Source: Lineus longissimus (lineage: Eukaryota > Nemertea > Pilidiophora > Heteronemertea > Lineidae). From it: 64,000 bases of DNA. Numbering within the stretch: the stretch's first letter is position 1; the number at the start of each line of letters is the position of its first letter. Where the stretch lies: the NCBI RefSeq assembly GCF_910592395.1, contig NC_088309.1:28398599-28462598 (forward strand), given 5' to 3'. Positions 38,395-49,100 of the stretch are shown piece after piece. The notes under the pieces are model-generated. The model was not told where the DNA came from. It searched no databases and saw only the letters and a list, made by a program, of their open reading frames with translations. Position numbers and translations under genes: made by a program.

Positions 38395-40380
38395 TACTGG
38401 TTCAACTACGACACTTGTTGAGTAGGTACGTTTTGAATATCGTGTGAAAACTAATGAAAGTCATATTTCAGACTTTGCAAATATTCAGAGCCTTGGGTTT
38501 TAAATTATCATGTGACACCTTATTCATGCAATTACTGAGGTCATTTCAGTCTCGTTTTGTTTTATAAGTCTTCAATAAGGTTTATTTATTCTATAATCTT
38601 ATGGAAGTCAAGTTTTATCTAGAAATGTACTAGTATCAAGCGTATATGTTTCTCATTGCCCAGTTATGTCTCGGAGAAGAGACAGATATTAATTTATGTG
38701 GTACACTTCTTCATTTGTTGAGGTTTAAAATGTACATAATCTTTTACCTAGATTGAAGTCATACTTTTACATAGATCCAGTTGTGGATGGTGAATTTGTA
38801 CATAATTTCTTCGTTACTTGTGTACATGGTAAGGTTGGCATGCAAATGACTGTTTGCAATAACTCCCCATTTTGTAGTAATTCAAATGTTATTATTTATA
38901 TGAGTGCTTGATATTAATGATATTGATAACGGAGGTATAAAATCATACCTATTTGATTGGGTTTCTCATCAGTCATGTTGGGTGTCTGTGTTGAAGTATG
39001 TACATCCTCAAAGAGTACTTTAATACCTGGTACTTCTTGAAAGGAACTTCACATTCACATCAGACTATAGACAAACATGGAAGATTAATCATGATGACAT
39101 TGTTTCTATGAAGCAGGCAAACATTCGATCACAAGGTGCTCTCCATCTCAACCTTTGACCTTGAGCAGTAATGTTGACAAATGAAACATAACTTCTTCAT
39201 GGCCCACTGGAGAGTGGCCCTCTGGAGAGTGGCCCTCTGGAGAGTGGGTCTAATCTGGCCAGACGTTCCCTTTGTGATCAAACACATTGTTTATTTGATG
39301 CTTCTTGTAGTGATTATGGCCTACATGCCCTAAACATTCCTGTCTTTCAATCCTTTGCAATTATCAGAAAATGGATGGTTCATGACTTGTTTAGTGATTG
39401 GTCCTGTTATCAGCTTTTGAGATCTTGTTGGTTACTCAGAAGTTTGAAGATTTCAATGAATTGTTATAAAATGAAATCCTAGCTATGCAAATAATGACAA
39501 GAGTGATTGAGAATGGATAATGGCTTAAGAGGATGTGAGCTTTTGCATCGGTGTTTTCGTCACTGTGTCCCACGAAGACCCTGTCTGTTCAGTTTTAATG
39601 TGTCTGCCTGGTGGTGCATTGGAAACTTTTGACTTTTGCTCTATTCATGTATAAATGTACTATCGTACCCACTGGGTGACTTCAGTGAGAACTGCCTTTG
39701 AATATGATGCAGCTCTTATACCCCATTACAAGCCATGAAGGAGTAATGTCCCGATATACATATTGTCCCTCAGGGACTGTTTCACGTGAAGTTAGATTCT
39801 CCTGTGAAGTTTTATCAATACACTCTGCATTTTGTCGATTAAGAATTCACACAGTGCCACCATACACTTCATGAGTTTCACATCATTATTCAGTAAATTG
39901 TCAGCTGCCACAGGTGCAGTGTGTACATGTATGTACCATTGAGGGATTCCAATTGACTCAGTATCTCTGTGTTGCACATTTATTTGATTTCCTGCTTGGT
40001 AAATGCACAATGGTATGTTTACATCAAATGAGCTCCTCGAGGCTTGCCATCTCAAAGCTCACTCACTACTCAGTTAGGTCAGTGGTGGCCGAGCTCTTAG
40101 TTCCCACACACCTCTAGAGATAAAGTTGAATAAGACAATGGATTACATTTGAACAGACAGCTGTAAATATGAACTCGGTGTCTTAAATTAATGCCATGTC
40201 ATGTGCTTTTTATTGCTCAAATGGATTAAGCTCTTGATACTTTCTTTCTAAAGCATGTATAGTTATAATGTCTTGTACAGTGCCTCTTCTTTTATGCATA
40301 TCATTGTCTGGATGTGAAACACATCCTTTTGTATACTGATACCAGTAGTTTTAAATAAAGGCAATAATCAAATGTAGTTC
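38395..40380 (+). other. 3' UTR of the zinc-finger gene, with polyadenylation signal
   Basis: The sequence is AT-rich and non-coding after the TGA at 38392-38394. AATAAA at 40354-40359 is the best-placed polyadenylation signal before the next gene, giving a 3' UTR of about 2 kb. A perfect 15-bp tandem, close to three copies of GGCCCTCTGGAGAGT, lies at 39201-39245. The exact 3' end is unconfirmed. Confidence 0.55.
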
Positions 40381-40439
40381 TCATCATTGATTCTTTTCAA
40401 CAAGTGTTGCTATTCGTAGTTCACAAAAACTGTCTCTGC

Positions 40440-40770
40440 CGGCTGTCTCAACATAAGCCATATACAGCCGAGATATAATGCCAACATGGCTGTCCCAGAG
40501 ACGCACCGTAAAGACATGGACATTGTCTGGTTGTCTCATAACAACCACATAAGAGACAGTCGTCTCAACTAAGCTGGGTATAAAAGAGACATGGACAGTC
40601 TGCATGTATCGTAAATAGCAAGGACATAGGCACAATCATCTAAACCTTGCCAGGAACAACCGAGTGATGGACACAATCTGGTTGTCTCACAGGGGACATA
40701 CGTCTCAACCTAGCAAGGTACAACAGAGACATATATAGTCGGGTTTTCTCATAGATAACAAGGACTTTTG
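40440..40770. repeat. Degenerate GTCTC-rich tandem repeat upstream of the F-box gene
   Basis: Two diverged copies about 155 bp apart share the order GGACA..CTGGTTGTCTCA..CGTCTCAAC..AGAGACAT, and shorter GTCTCAAC/GAGACA blocks recur nearby. TATAAAA at 40579-40585 lies in one copy, about 310 bp before the F-box ATG, and could be a TATA box. I cannot tell whether it is functional. Confidence 0.5.
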
Positions 40771-40893
40771 TGCATGAAGTACAGGGTAAAGTGAAAAGTG
40801 AGGTGTTCCAAGCAAGTGCAGTGAGTACTACGTCACACCATGACGTGGAGACCACGACGTCGCATCTTCCATAGCAACGTCTATTGAATCAAG

Positions 40894-42964
40894 ATGATGA
40901 TGATGTCTGCAGATCACATTACTGCCATGTCGCCAGAAGAAACGGGGACAACAAAGCATAGTTGTATTCCCGTCTCTGAGAAAGAGGAAAGAAACATGTG
41001 GCATCTTCTCCCAGATGTCGTCCTCATCGAAATATTTCTTCATTTGGATATCCAGGATCGTCTGTGCGCGTCTCAGACTTGCACGCGATGGGCCAGGTTG
41101 ATGCAGACGTCAGGTGAGCTTTGGCGGGAGTTAGAGATAGACTTGGTTCAGAGTCAGGATGACCAGAAACCACTGTGGCAAGTCCGTCATCATGGACATT
41201 GCACCAGGTCCTTCACCATTATAGGGTATGGCGGAATTTCCCGACCCATTTGGGAGCGCTTACGAGACACGGCCATGACATGTTTCGATTCGTTGCGCAA
41301 TTCGGCAGATCTAACTAATTTCATCCTCTTGAAGACAGATCTGACCGAGGTTAATAATGGTGAATCGGTACCACCTTTCCTCGCCTCTCTCGAGCGTCTT
41401 CTCCGCTCTCATAAACATTTCAAGAGGTTCGTGATGACGGGAACAAAACTACAATTTGAAAACGGCATGATTATTCTTGAAGCTTTGAACGAGGGCGTGT
41501 GGAAGAATCTCCTTGACGCAAATCTGACGGACTTTTTCCACTGGGACGCAAGAGATGTGCACCGGCAAGACAGATTTCACAACATCCTGGGACAGTTTCA
41601 GAGTCTACGGAAACTTTGTCTCAACTATACCTGCGTTTCTGACGAAATTCTAGCTCTTATTGGCAATAACCTATCCGAGTCTATTGAATCATTAGCCATC
41701 AAGGTGGCCCTGCTATATTCAAACACCCATACGATACGACCGTCTTCATGGACTAAACTTCACACGAGATGCAAGCGTCTGATGGTCGATTTTGAATTCA
41801 TTCACGTCTACGAACCTGAAGACGTCACTCGATGTCTACTGCCAGAGATTCGCTTGAGAGGTTTGAGGGTGTGGTCGGGTTATGATATGAGACATCAACA
41901 CAGGATCGGGAGGCTAATTGATTATGTAACAGCTTCTTTCCAGAATTCGCTGGGTAAGTCAGCCTCCAAAGTGAGACAGGCGCCGGCCCCAACATGAACC
42001 AGATAATACGCTGGCTCAACGCGTAAAGTGGGGACCTCGTCCTCCATGACGCGGTCTTGAGTAGTAGGACGCTGAATCTAAATCACTCTATACATTATAT
42101 CTGTCGATAAGTGAAGAGTAGATCTAAAAACTAGTCCCAGCCGTCGCCTTGTTCTAATCCGAAGCGAAGGCGTAAGAGGGCTAGAGGATGCCAGTATATG
42201 GACTGATCGATGTGTCCACATTCGCGACCAAAACACTCAAACAAGCCTCGAGCACAAATTTAGTTATACAGTTGTCGTCTCCTATCTTTTTAGAGACGGC
42301 CAGTCTCGAATTCGACAACACAACCTGCTTGTTCGATGCGTCATTGCTGAACCTGGTGAGCAGCTGTAAAAACCTCCAAGAGCTCTTCGTCTGCGCTAAC
42401 ATGAATGTCAACACTGTTGCCACGATCTGCGAGATGCGATGGAGGAATGACATTGGTAGGTTGTGACATGGTCCACGAAAGTGTCTAGTTTTCTAGGTAG
42501 GTTGTGCCATCTAGAGGAAGAGCTGCCAGGCCCGTTTTGCCTGGTTGTGCCCGCCTCATCTCGCTCACCCTCTTGGTGGCACAGTGGACATGGTGGAGCT
42601 GCCAGCCCCGAATCGGTCGGTTTTTCGCCGTCTCATCTCTCTTACTACCTTGACGATGCAGTGGATTTGCTTGGCCGAATTTGGGTCGCGTGATGACCGT
42701 CTCATTTCTCTCACCGCTTTGGCGACACAGTGGGGCTGCCAGCCACAATTCGGTCGGTTTCTGTGGCTGGGACAAGCGCAGACTCTCGTCTAGCCCTTCT
42801 TTCTATATTTCGAAGGTCTCACCAAGTTCCACGTGACGCTTTGTTGTGCGACGGCAGAGGAATGGGAGGCTATCCACCAACTGGAGGAGGACCAGATGGA
42901 GAAATCCCGCCACCACAAAGTGGAAATCTTCTTTGTCACGGACCTGGCCCTTGATCTCGTATAG
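40894..42964 (+). CDS. FBXO39: F-box protein, FBXO39-like
   Basis: F-box proteins are substrate-receptor subunits of SKP1-CUL1-F-box ubiquitin ligases. Three exons (40894-41953, 42294-42455, 42816-42964) with two phase-1 GT-AG introns give 456 aa; human FBXO39 is 442 aa. The F-box is near residues 35-75 (LPDVVLIEIFLHLDIQDRL, then CTRWARL and GELWRE). Downstream is the FBXO39-type body with a motif resembling human NLNYNCISDELL (here CLNYTCVSDEILALIGNNL) and an LPEIRLRGLRV block. Exon 3 restores a family-like C-terminus ending FFVTDLALDLV. The CDS begins with four consecutive ATG codons; I use the first, and the true start may be any of them. The family is strongly testis-expressed in mammals; expression here is unknown. 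The symbol is by similarity. Confidence 0.88.
42520..42775. repeat. Degenerate tandem repeat of about 70 bp in F-box intron 2
   Basis: About 3.5 diverged copies occur. Each runs CTGCCAG-CC..CGGTCGG..CGTCTCATCTCTCT-AC..TTG-CGACACAGTGG. The open frames across it are repeat artefacts, because the splice-consistent F-box model skips the region. Confidence 0.7.
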
Positions 42965-42997
42965 TGTGTTACACCTGGCGCCACCTAATGGAGCATA

Positions 42998-43003
42998 AAT
43001 AAA
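42998..43003 (+). terminator. Polyadenylation signal of the F-box gene
   Basis: AATAAA lies 34 bp after the stop codon, implying a very short 3' UTR. A later signal is possible. Confidence 0.5.
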
Positions 43004-43509
43004 TGAATAGATGATAAGAGTTTGGTGGCTCTACTGTGCCAGCTACTGACGACTGTTGGCAGTTAAGGCCTGATCCCTACTTCTGATTTTGATAACTATT
43101 CGAGTTTACTGTATAACCCAGGTAACACACATGAAAAAGATTCTGCTCTGGTCACGGCTGAGACAGGCCGACGATAGGCAATGGTCAGAGACAGTTCGTT
43201 AGTTCCACATCACTACTGTAGAGGGCTATGATAGTAACGGTGGTTCACACCGAAAATAAAGCAAGGCATGATGGCAGGAATAAGGACGCTATAGACGTTT
43301 AAGGAGGAATGAGTTTTATTTAACAGGATTAGGTGTTTACACGATTCTTCACCGAGGTGTGAAGATGAAACTGTTGCAAATGCCATACAACTAGACAATT
43401 TACACGTATTCACAATCTCACACACTTCAAATAAAGTATACAATGCTGTACAGTTCATCGTAACATCCCAATGTCAACATATCAAGAACCCGCTTTACGG
43501 GAGCAACAT

Positions 43510-43869
43510 TTACAATGTCTTGAAACAGAACTTGGGGCAAGACAGCAAATTATTCAAATCGAGCGTTGGGTTCATTAGCCACACAGCTTGTGACAGAAAA
43601 AAAAAGCCACAAATTTTTATTTTTTGTGAATTGTAGTAATTGGAATAATTTCCATCCCATTTCCGCATCCAGAAGCTTCCGGGATCCATCATGCCACTGC
43701 AACTAGGACCAACAGAACTGTAATAGTTGCCCACACTCTGATAAGGTCGATCTTGGTTATCACCAGAACGTGTCATCTCGGAGGTCACCAGTGGAATTGA
43801 CTCTTTCCTCGCAGCAAAGACAAGGTGGATAGAAAGAATGGAACAAGACGAGCGACGACGAGTTGTCAC
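43510..43869 (-). CDS. Unproven small ORF, 119 aa, possible minus-strand transcript
   Basis: This is an ATG-initiated frame with no recognised domain. The middle is rich in Tyr, Asn, Ser and Gly, and the last quarter is hydrophobic. An AATAAA on the minus strand (plus 43315-43320) lies about 190 bp downstream, so a short transcript ending there is conceivable. ATTGG on the minus strand near 44005 could be part of a promoter. There is no homology support; it may equally be chance or the 3' part of a longer non-coding RNA. It would be convergent with the F-box gene. Confidence 0.2.
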   Translation of the reverse strand: MTTRRRSSCSILSIHLVFAARKESIPLVTSEMTRSGDNQDRPYQSVGNYYSSVGPSCSGMMDPGSFWMRKWDGNYSNYYNSQKIKICGFFFLSQAVWLMNPTLDLNNLLSCPKFCFKTL

Positions 43870-44078
43870 GCAATCAAGCCCCGTCTCCTTTCATTTTACT
43901 ATCCTGCTATAAACTCTGACCATAGTCTGACACACATCACAAACACACCTCAGTCACACTCATTTCACGATCATAACCGCAACACCACGCTCTATTTCAT
44001 TCATCCAATCACAATTACCCTTCTACTTGCGCGACATCACGCGGGAAAGTCATGACCCGTCAGAGGTGGCGGACACTA

Positions 44079-44278
44079 TAGGGCCGTTTAGACGACAGGC
44101 GAAAAGACCGCATTCGGATCGAATCTGGATGAATCCGGATTAAAACCACCCAAGGCGATGGTACCTTTTTAGTCCGGATGCAACCACATTGATCCGGATC
44201 TTTTTGCGTTTACACGACGAAAAATTAATCCGGATTCGGGACGCATCCGGATTTTTTCGCGTCGTCTAAACGGCCCTA
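44079..44278. mobile_element. MITE-like element with 18-bp perfect terminal inverted repeats
   Basis: TAGGGCCGTTTAGACGAC at 44079-44096 is matched by its exact reverse complement at 44261-44278. If the outer TA is the target duplication, the element is 196 bp (44081-44276). The inversion continues imperfectly inward, and at least five CCGGAT/ATCCGGAT motifs sit in the subterminal regions. There is no coding capacity, so it is non-autonomous. TA flanks suggest mobilisation by a Tc1/mariner-type or similar DNA transposase, which is an inference. Confidence 0.8.
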
Positions 44279-45323
44279 ATGTCGACCATCTCAGACCATT
44301 AGAGGATCAGGTGACATCGGAAATCATCAAGTACCATGATTAGCGGTTGTTCCCAGGGCTTCTCTCATGCATTGAAGACATCTCCCAAAATGTTCTGAGA
44401 TACATGTAGAGATATAGGATGGATTTCGCTTGAGTCGTCAAGCCGATATTCAGCCTTAACGATGTACCCATTGGAAGTGAGACAATCATTTAAGATGATG
44501 TTTCTGGCTGCTTTTTAATGTGGTTTCGGGAACCAACAAGACAACATTGTACATTCGACTTTCGCCGAACCACAGCTTCCTCCAGTTCGCACCCGAGGAA
44601 ATAACACCCGATTTAAATGTCTTTTTTCAAAGGAAAGGATCGATCGGATAGGTCATTTGTTATAATTTGCCAAAGTTAACTCTGACATGTTCGGTGAACT
44701 TGGGACCAAATGCTAATAGGTATGGCGGCTTGACTGATGAAAGAGATCAAGACCCTTCACGGATTCAACTGGATGCCGATTGATCATTTATCCTAATCAA
44801 AGCTCTAGTAAAAGTTTTAAAAGTTTTCCACCTCAGTACGAAGTGACGTGCTGTTTAATGTACAATTTCATCACTCCGTAAGAAGACACCACCGAATTCC
44901 ATATACATGTATGTGAACGTATCACCACGGAAACTGTAATTTATCAAAATGGTGCTCAAAGGTTCCAATTATACACAGATACAAAGCTAGTGTCGGAGCG
45001 ACAAAAGCCCAAATATAAATGATTTGGAGCCCAAGTAACCTCATTACCCCCGTACGCGCAAATACGACATTAACAGATATAAACGAGTTATAATCACTAG
45101 CAAAGGCGGTGTTTTGAGGAGACTTCCTGGAAACTCGGCTGTCGAAAATGGAATCAAACACTTCCGATTACGCCAATCTGTGAGCGACAGGACTTGTGTT
45201 AAAGGACGGAATAGTCCGACATCTTCTATGACAAATATTTCTCTCTCGGAATGCGAAACACTAATAAGCTTAAGGCTGTGAGGCGGAGAAGCAGTTAAAT
45301 GTGCCTTTCCGCCTCTCCTTCCG

Positions 45324-46150
45324 TCATGCTTCATTCGCGTTCGATTCCATCTCCAGCATGGTGACGTGTGTCGCCTCGCCGAAAGTTTGCTCTAACCGTG
45401 AATTTCCTTCACTCCCTGGGATGGGATGATGACCATTTTCTCGAGGTTCCCTCTTCTTCCTAAGGCACACACAGATAGATGATTTAAAGGCCTCATGGAA
45501 TCCATTCGACATAAAGTTATAAATGATCGGATTCATACAACTGTTCAGATAGAACATGATCCGAGACATATAGATGACATTGTAATAGCCTTCAAAGCCA
45601 AGTCTGTAAACATAGTTAGCTCGGAAGATTATCATAGTACTTATAACGCGGTACGGCATGTGAGAGGTAAAGAATAGGGCGACTAGCGTTAATAACATGA
45701 AGGCCACTGCGCGAGAGCTGCGGGTTCGATCCTGTGTGCAGGTTCGATACCCTGCCCTGAATAAGATAGATTTACAAATAACGGCGTAGACCACGAATAA
45801 AATGATGAAGGGGATTGCATAGAAGGCAGCAAATACCCCGACAGCGTATGACTTTTTTAGATCATTGTTGATCGCCATGCTACACCTGGGTACAATTGAT
45901 CCATCGTAGTAACGCTCCTCTATTAACCTAGCTATGAAAGAAAATGGTAACGCTGCCAGCAAGGCGATTAGCCAGATCCCACACAGTAAGTAGATCGTTT
46001 GGCGTAACTGGGCTCCAGCGTTCCCCGACCTCTCACGCTGATACGTCATAAAGGGTCGGCATACGGCGTCGTAGCGTTCTTTGCTAATGGCTAGCAGGGT
46101 CAGTACCGAGGCATTAGCCACACAGTTCTCGATGGATGGAAGCGCTTTGC
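45324..46150 (-). CDS. Class A (rhodopsin-like) peptide-type GPCR, 3' coding exon (TM3 to C-terminus)
   Basis: A seven-transmembrane receptor at the plasma membrane, probably for a neuropeptide. The exon encodes 274 aa after a phase-1 acceptor. It starts C/KALPSIENCVANASVLTLL, where the split first codon would be the conserved TM3 cysteine (T/GC). ISKERYDAVCRP is the DRY-type motif (ERY). TM4 and TM5 are clear, with an extracellular-loop cysteine in VPRCSMA. TM6 contains FFTSHMPYRV and TM7 ends NPIIYNF (NPxxY). The tail has a CVCL palmitoylation-like site. TM3 resembles lophotrochozoan GHSR/TRHR-like receptors and the MPYR of TM6 recalls TRH receptors; the ligand is unknown. Exon(s) for the N-terminus and TM1-TM2 are not seen up to 64 kb and probably lie beyond the window. 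Confidence 0.88.
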
Positions 46151-49100
46151 CTGCAACGACAAAGAAAGCAAAGTATAAGTGTTGGTTTTAAACTTAGTCA
46201 AGGGATAAATTAGGGCTCGCATGGTGTTCACGGATGAAAGTATTAACAGTAACAGTAAAGAGACGATAGAGAAACCTAACTTAGAAAGCAGCTCATGCCT
46301 GCCTTACGGGGGTTGGTGAGACTTACACTTACAGCCGCGCTATCCAATAAGAAGAGCTAACAAAGACAATAAAGTAGAGCCCTTCAGTCGAAAAGAGGCC
46401 ATTTCGGCAAGGCTTTACCAAGAAATGTAATAATTCACCGTGACTGGCCAAGATGTCACCGAGAAACAGTTCTCTGTTTACTACATGACTGTAATTACTT
46501 TTGTCGAGGACTGACCAGCCCACAATCAGCCATTCCAATACATGAGCCATTTCGCATTCCTCTCCACAGTTCGACCTTGTTCAATTTGATTATACACAAA
46601 CATATCACAAATTGAGCACGATCAAGATGGATTCGACCCATGATGAGATTATAGCAACCGCTCTTCATCGTCGTTTTGTCAACACATTAGGTATAGTTGG
46701 ACAATAACTCACAATACTATACCCATCGATTCGTTGGTGTTATAAGCACGACGTGCTGGTTAGATCTATCGCTGGAGACAGCCCCTGCTGATGATTGAAC
46801 ACTTTGGTCTCGACAACTACGCAGGGGAGGGGAACACCTCATCTATTCAAGAGAGACCAATCTCACACCCGAGGCGGACATACCATTGTAATGACCACGG
46901 GCTACAGGATAATATTTCAGAAGAACGTGTCGGTGCCAATTGGACCTTTTAGCTAAGTAGCGAACGGAAAATGACTTGGTGAATGGTAGGCCTTGGTTTA
47001 GATCCAATTAGTCAAGTGAATTAGTTCAGGATCTAAGCTCATCACGCCTGCTACTGATCTCATCCAAAGGTGCGGTGAAAGCAGTATGCAAATAGAAAAG
47101 CAAAGAGTCCGCTTTGGAGGTCAGTTATAAAGTGAAACTGTATAGTCCCTTTTGGTGCCTCCTGTATCGCCGTACAAGAGAAAGTTTTCGCCAAAAAAGA
47201 CAAATTCGACAGATGAACACTCTGGTGAATCAGAGTTAATCGGTCGTTGGTGTAACGGAGTCCGGGTCGGCGAAGTGGATCCAAGGCTTGAGGGTCAAGA
47301 TGAGGGGTCATCAGCCATTCCGATCCTCTGACACACTTGTAGATGCGGTGACAACAAGCAGACTGGCCAATGATTGATGGTGGAATTTCTAAAGGAAAGT
47401 AAGTTAGCGGCAATCACGGACGGACGTTTTAGAGCTAACTGGGAATCTGGTGATATCAGATTATCACTGATCGTTGCTTTCACGGGGAAAGCTACATTTA
47501 TACACACAATGAACAGAGTAGACTGTGTTATGTCTGATGCCATAAGATGCAGCTCTACTATGGATTTCTGAAGAAAATTAAGTTACAAACAGTAGTCATC
47601 AGAGGAGAGCCAAAGTGCCGGCCCCATTGGAAAGACGACACGTTTCTTCTTGTGTCTCCCTAATGAAAATTCCAGGTCACTCCACCTTTACCGTACAGCG
47701 ACCCTGGCCTATCTTTATACAAAACTAAACGAGTAGTGTAAAGATGATCATGATACGAAGACTATCCCCCATTAGAATAAATAGACAGGTTTCATAAAAA
47801 CAAATCTATAAGATTTCGAACAAAATCTTGTGGATCAATTTCTATCCAGGAATGGAACGCAACTAATGAGAAATGAACTTGTAATATATGAGCCATCAGA
47901 GAAACCGGAGAGAAAACCAATATCATGAATACTTAAGGGTGTTTAATAACACTCACAAGCCTGTAAGCAGAGAACGTTGTCTCACTCAGTGCGTCCTTAG
48001 TCTATCGACCTATTTCACGGTTATGTGGCTGTTCCAAGATGTTACGAAGAAGCCCCAAAGCCAATTCAGGGATTACCGAAGCATGCCAAGGCCTTCAGTC
48101 GGACTGGCCAATCAGAGGACATAGATACTACAATCATCAGAGTATAGTAACTTAAAACGAGCCGATAACTGAGGCCACGTTGATAATCGAAAAGAAGTGA
48201 TTGGTTGATATATCTGACTGCGTGTCATAGACTTTGCTCTTGACTAGCGCACAAGATTCTCAAAAAATGCTTGATCTGGTAGAGTGATCGTCTCGATGAT
48301 TTCCGCCATCAATCTGTATTACTGTTAAGCCTAACTGGGAGTCCTCTCAAAAAACCTCCAAAACCACACAAGGAAAGAAGCAGTGCTAACACTGCAGGAC
48401 CTCTCGAAAGCCATCACTCATTTAGTAACTTAAACGTGATGAAGTCAGATGACAGGTGAACAACAGCTTCTTATCACCAGATTGGAGGCAATGATCGACG
48501 GGGCAAGAAACACGTAGCTAGTGTTACCTCATTGCCATTCAATCAAGAAATGTCACTGAAGAATACGCCGACTCTTGTCGCGGGTTTAAGCGCCCATGCA
48601 ACAGAGCAATTTCACTAATCGACATAAATCGCCAGGTTACCATCGTCATTACAGGATGTCCAATCAAAGACAAAGTTATTTCATTCGTACGCGATATGGT
48701 TCATGTAGCTTCGTCGTTAATCTGGCAAGGAGTGACGGGTGATTACATAATACGCGGTTACCCCTCCTGCCTGCATGAACAACTACAGAAGTAATCACCA
48801 CGATTGGTTAAGCAGGAGCGAAATCGGCGCTTACGAATACAATAATTTTGTCTTTGATCGGATACCGTGGTAATAGCGGGGAACAGAGCAACCTGTGATC
48901 AACACCAAACACATGAGATTACCTGTTTAACCTGGAGGCACTCTCCCTTATTGCACTCATACATCACCGCAGCTATTAACATGTTACACGTTGTTTTGTA
49001 ATTTGTAACAATGGGTGGTTTTTCTGTAGAAGTAGAAGGCATGATGTGATTTACTCGAGGTGATTAATGGACATGAGATATTTATAATCCTGAACAAACA

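Noticed and set aside
42463..42815. Open frames in both directions within the F-box intron
   Set aside because: They are produced by the ~70-bp degenerate repeat. Skipping the region restores an FBXO39-like C-terminus in phase.
45690..45760. GGTTCGATCC and GGTTCGATACC, resembling tRNA B boxes
   Set aside because: They lie inside the conserved GPCR coding exon, with no A box at the right distance.
46329..46550. Minus-strand 73-aa open frame just upstream of the GPCR exon
   Set aside because: Checked as a possible TM1-TM2 exon: it lacks the GPCR N and LAxxD motifs and a suitable donor leaving T in phase 1.
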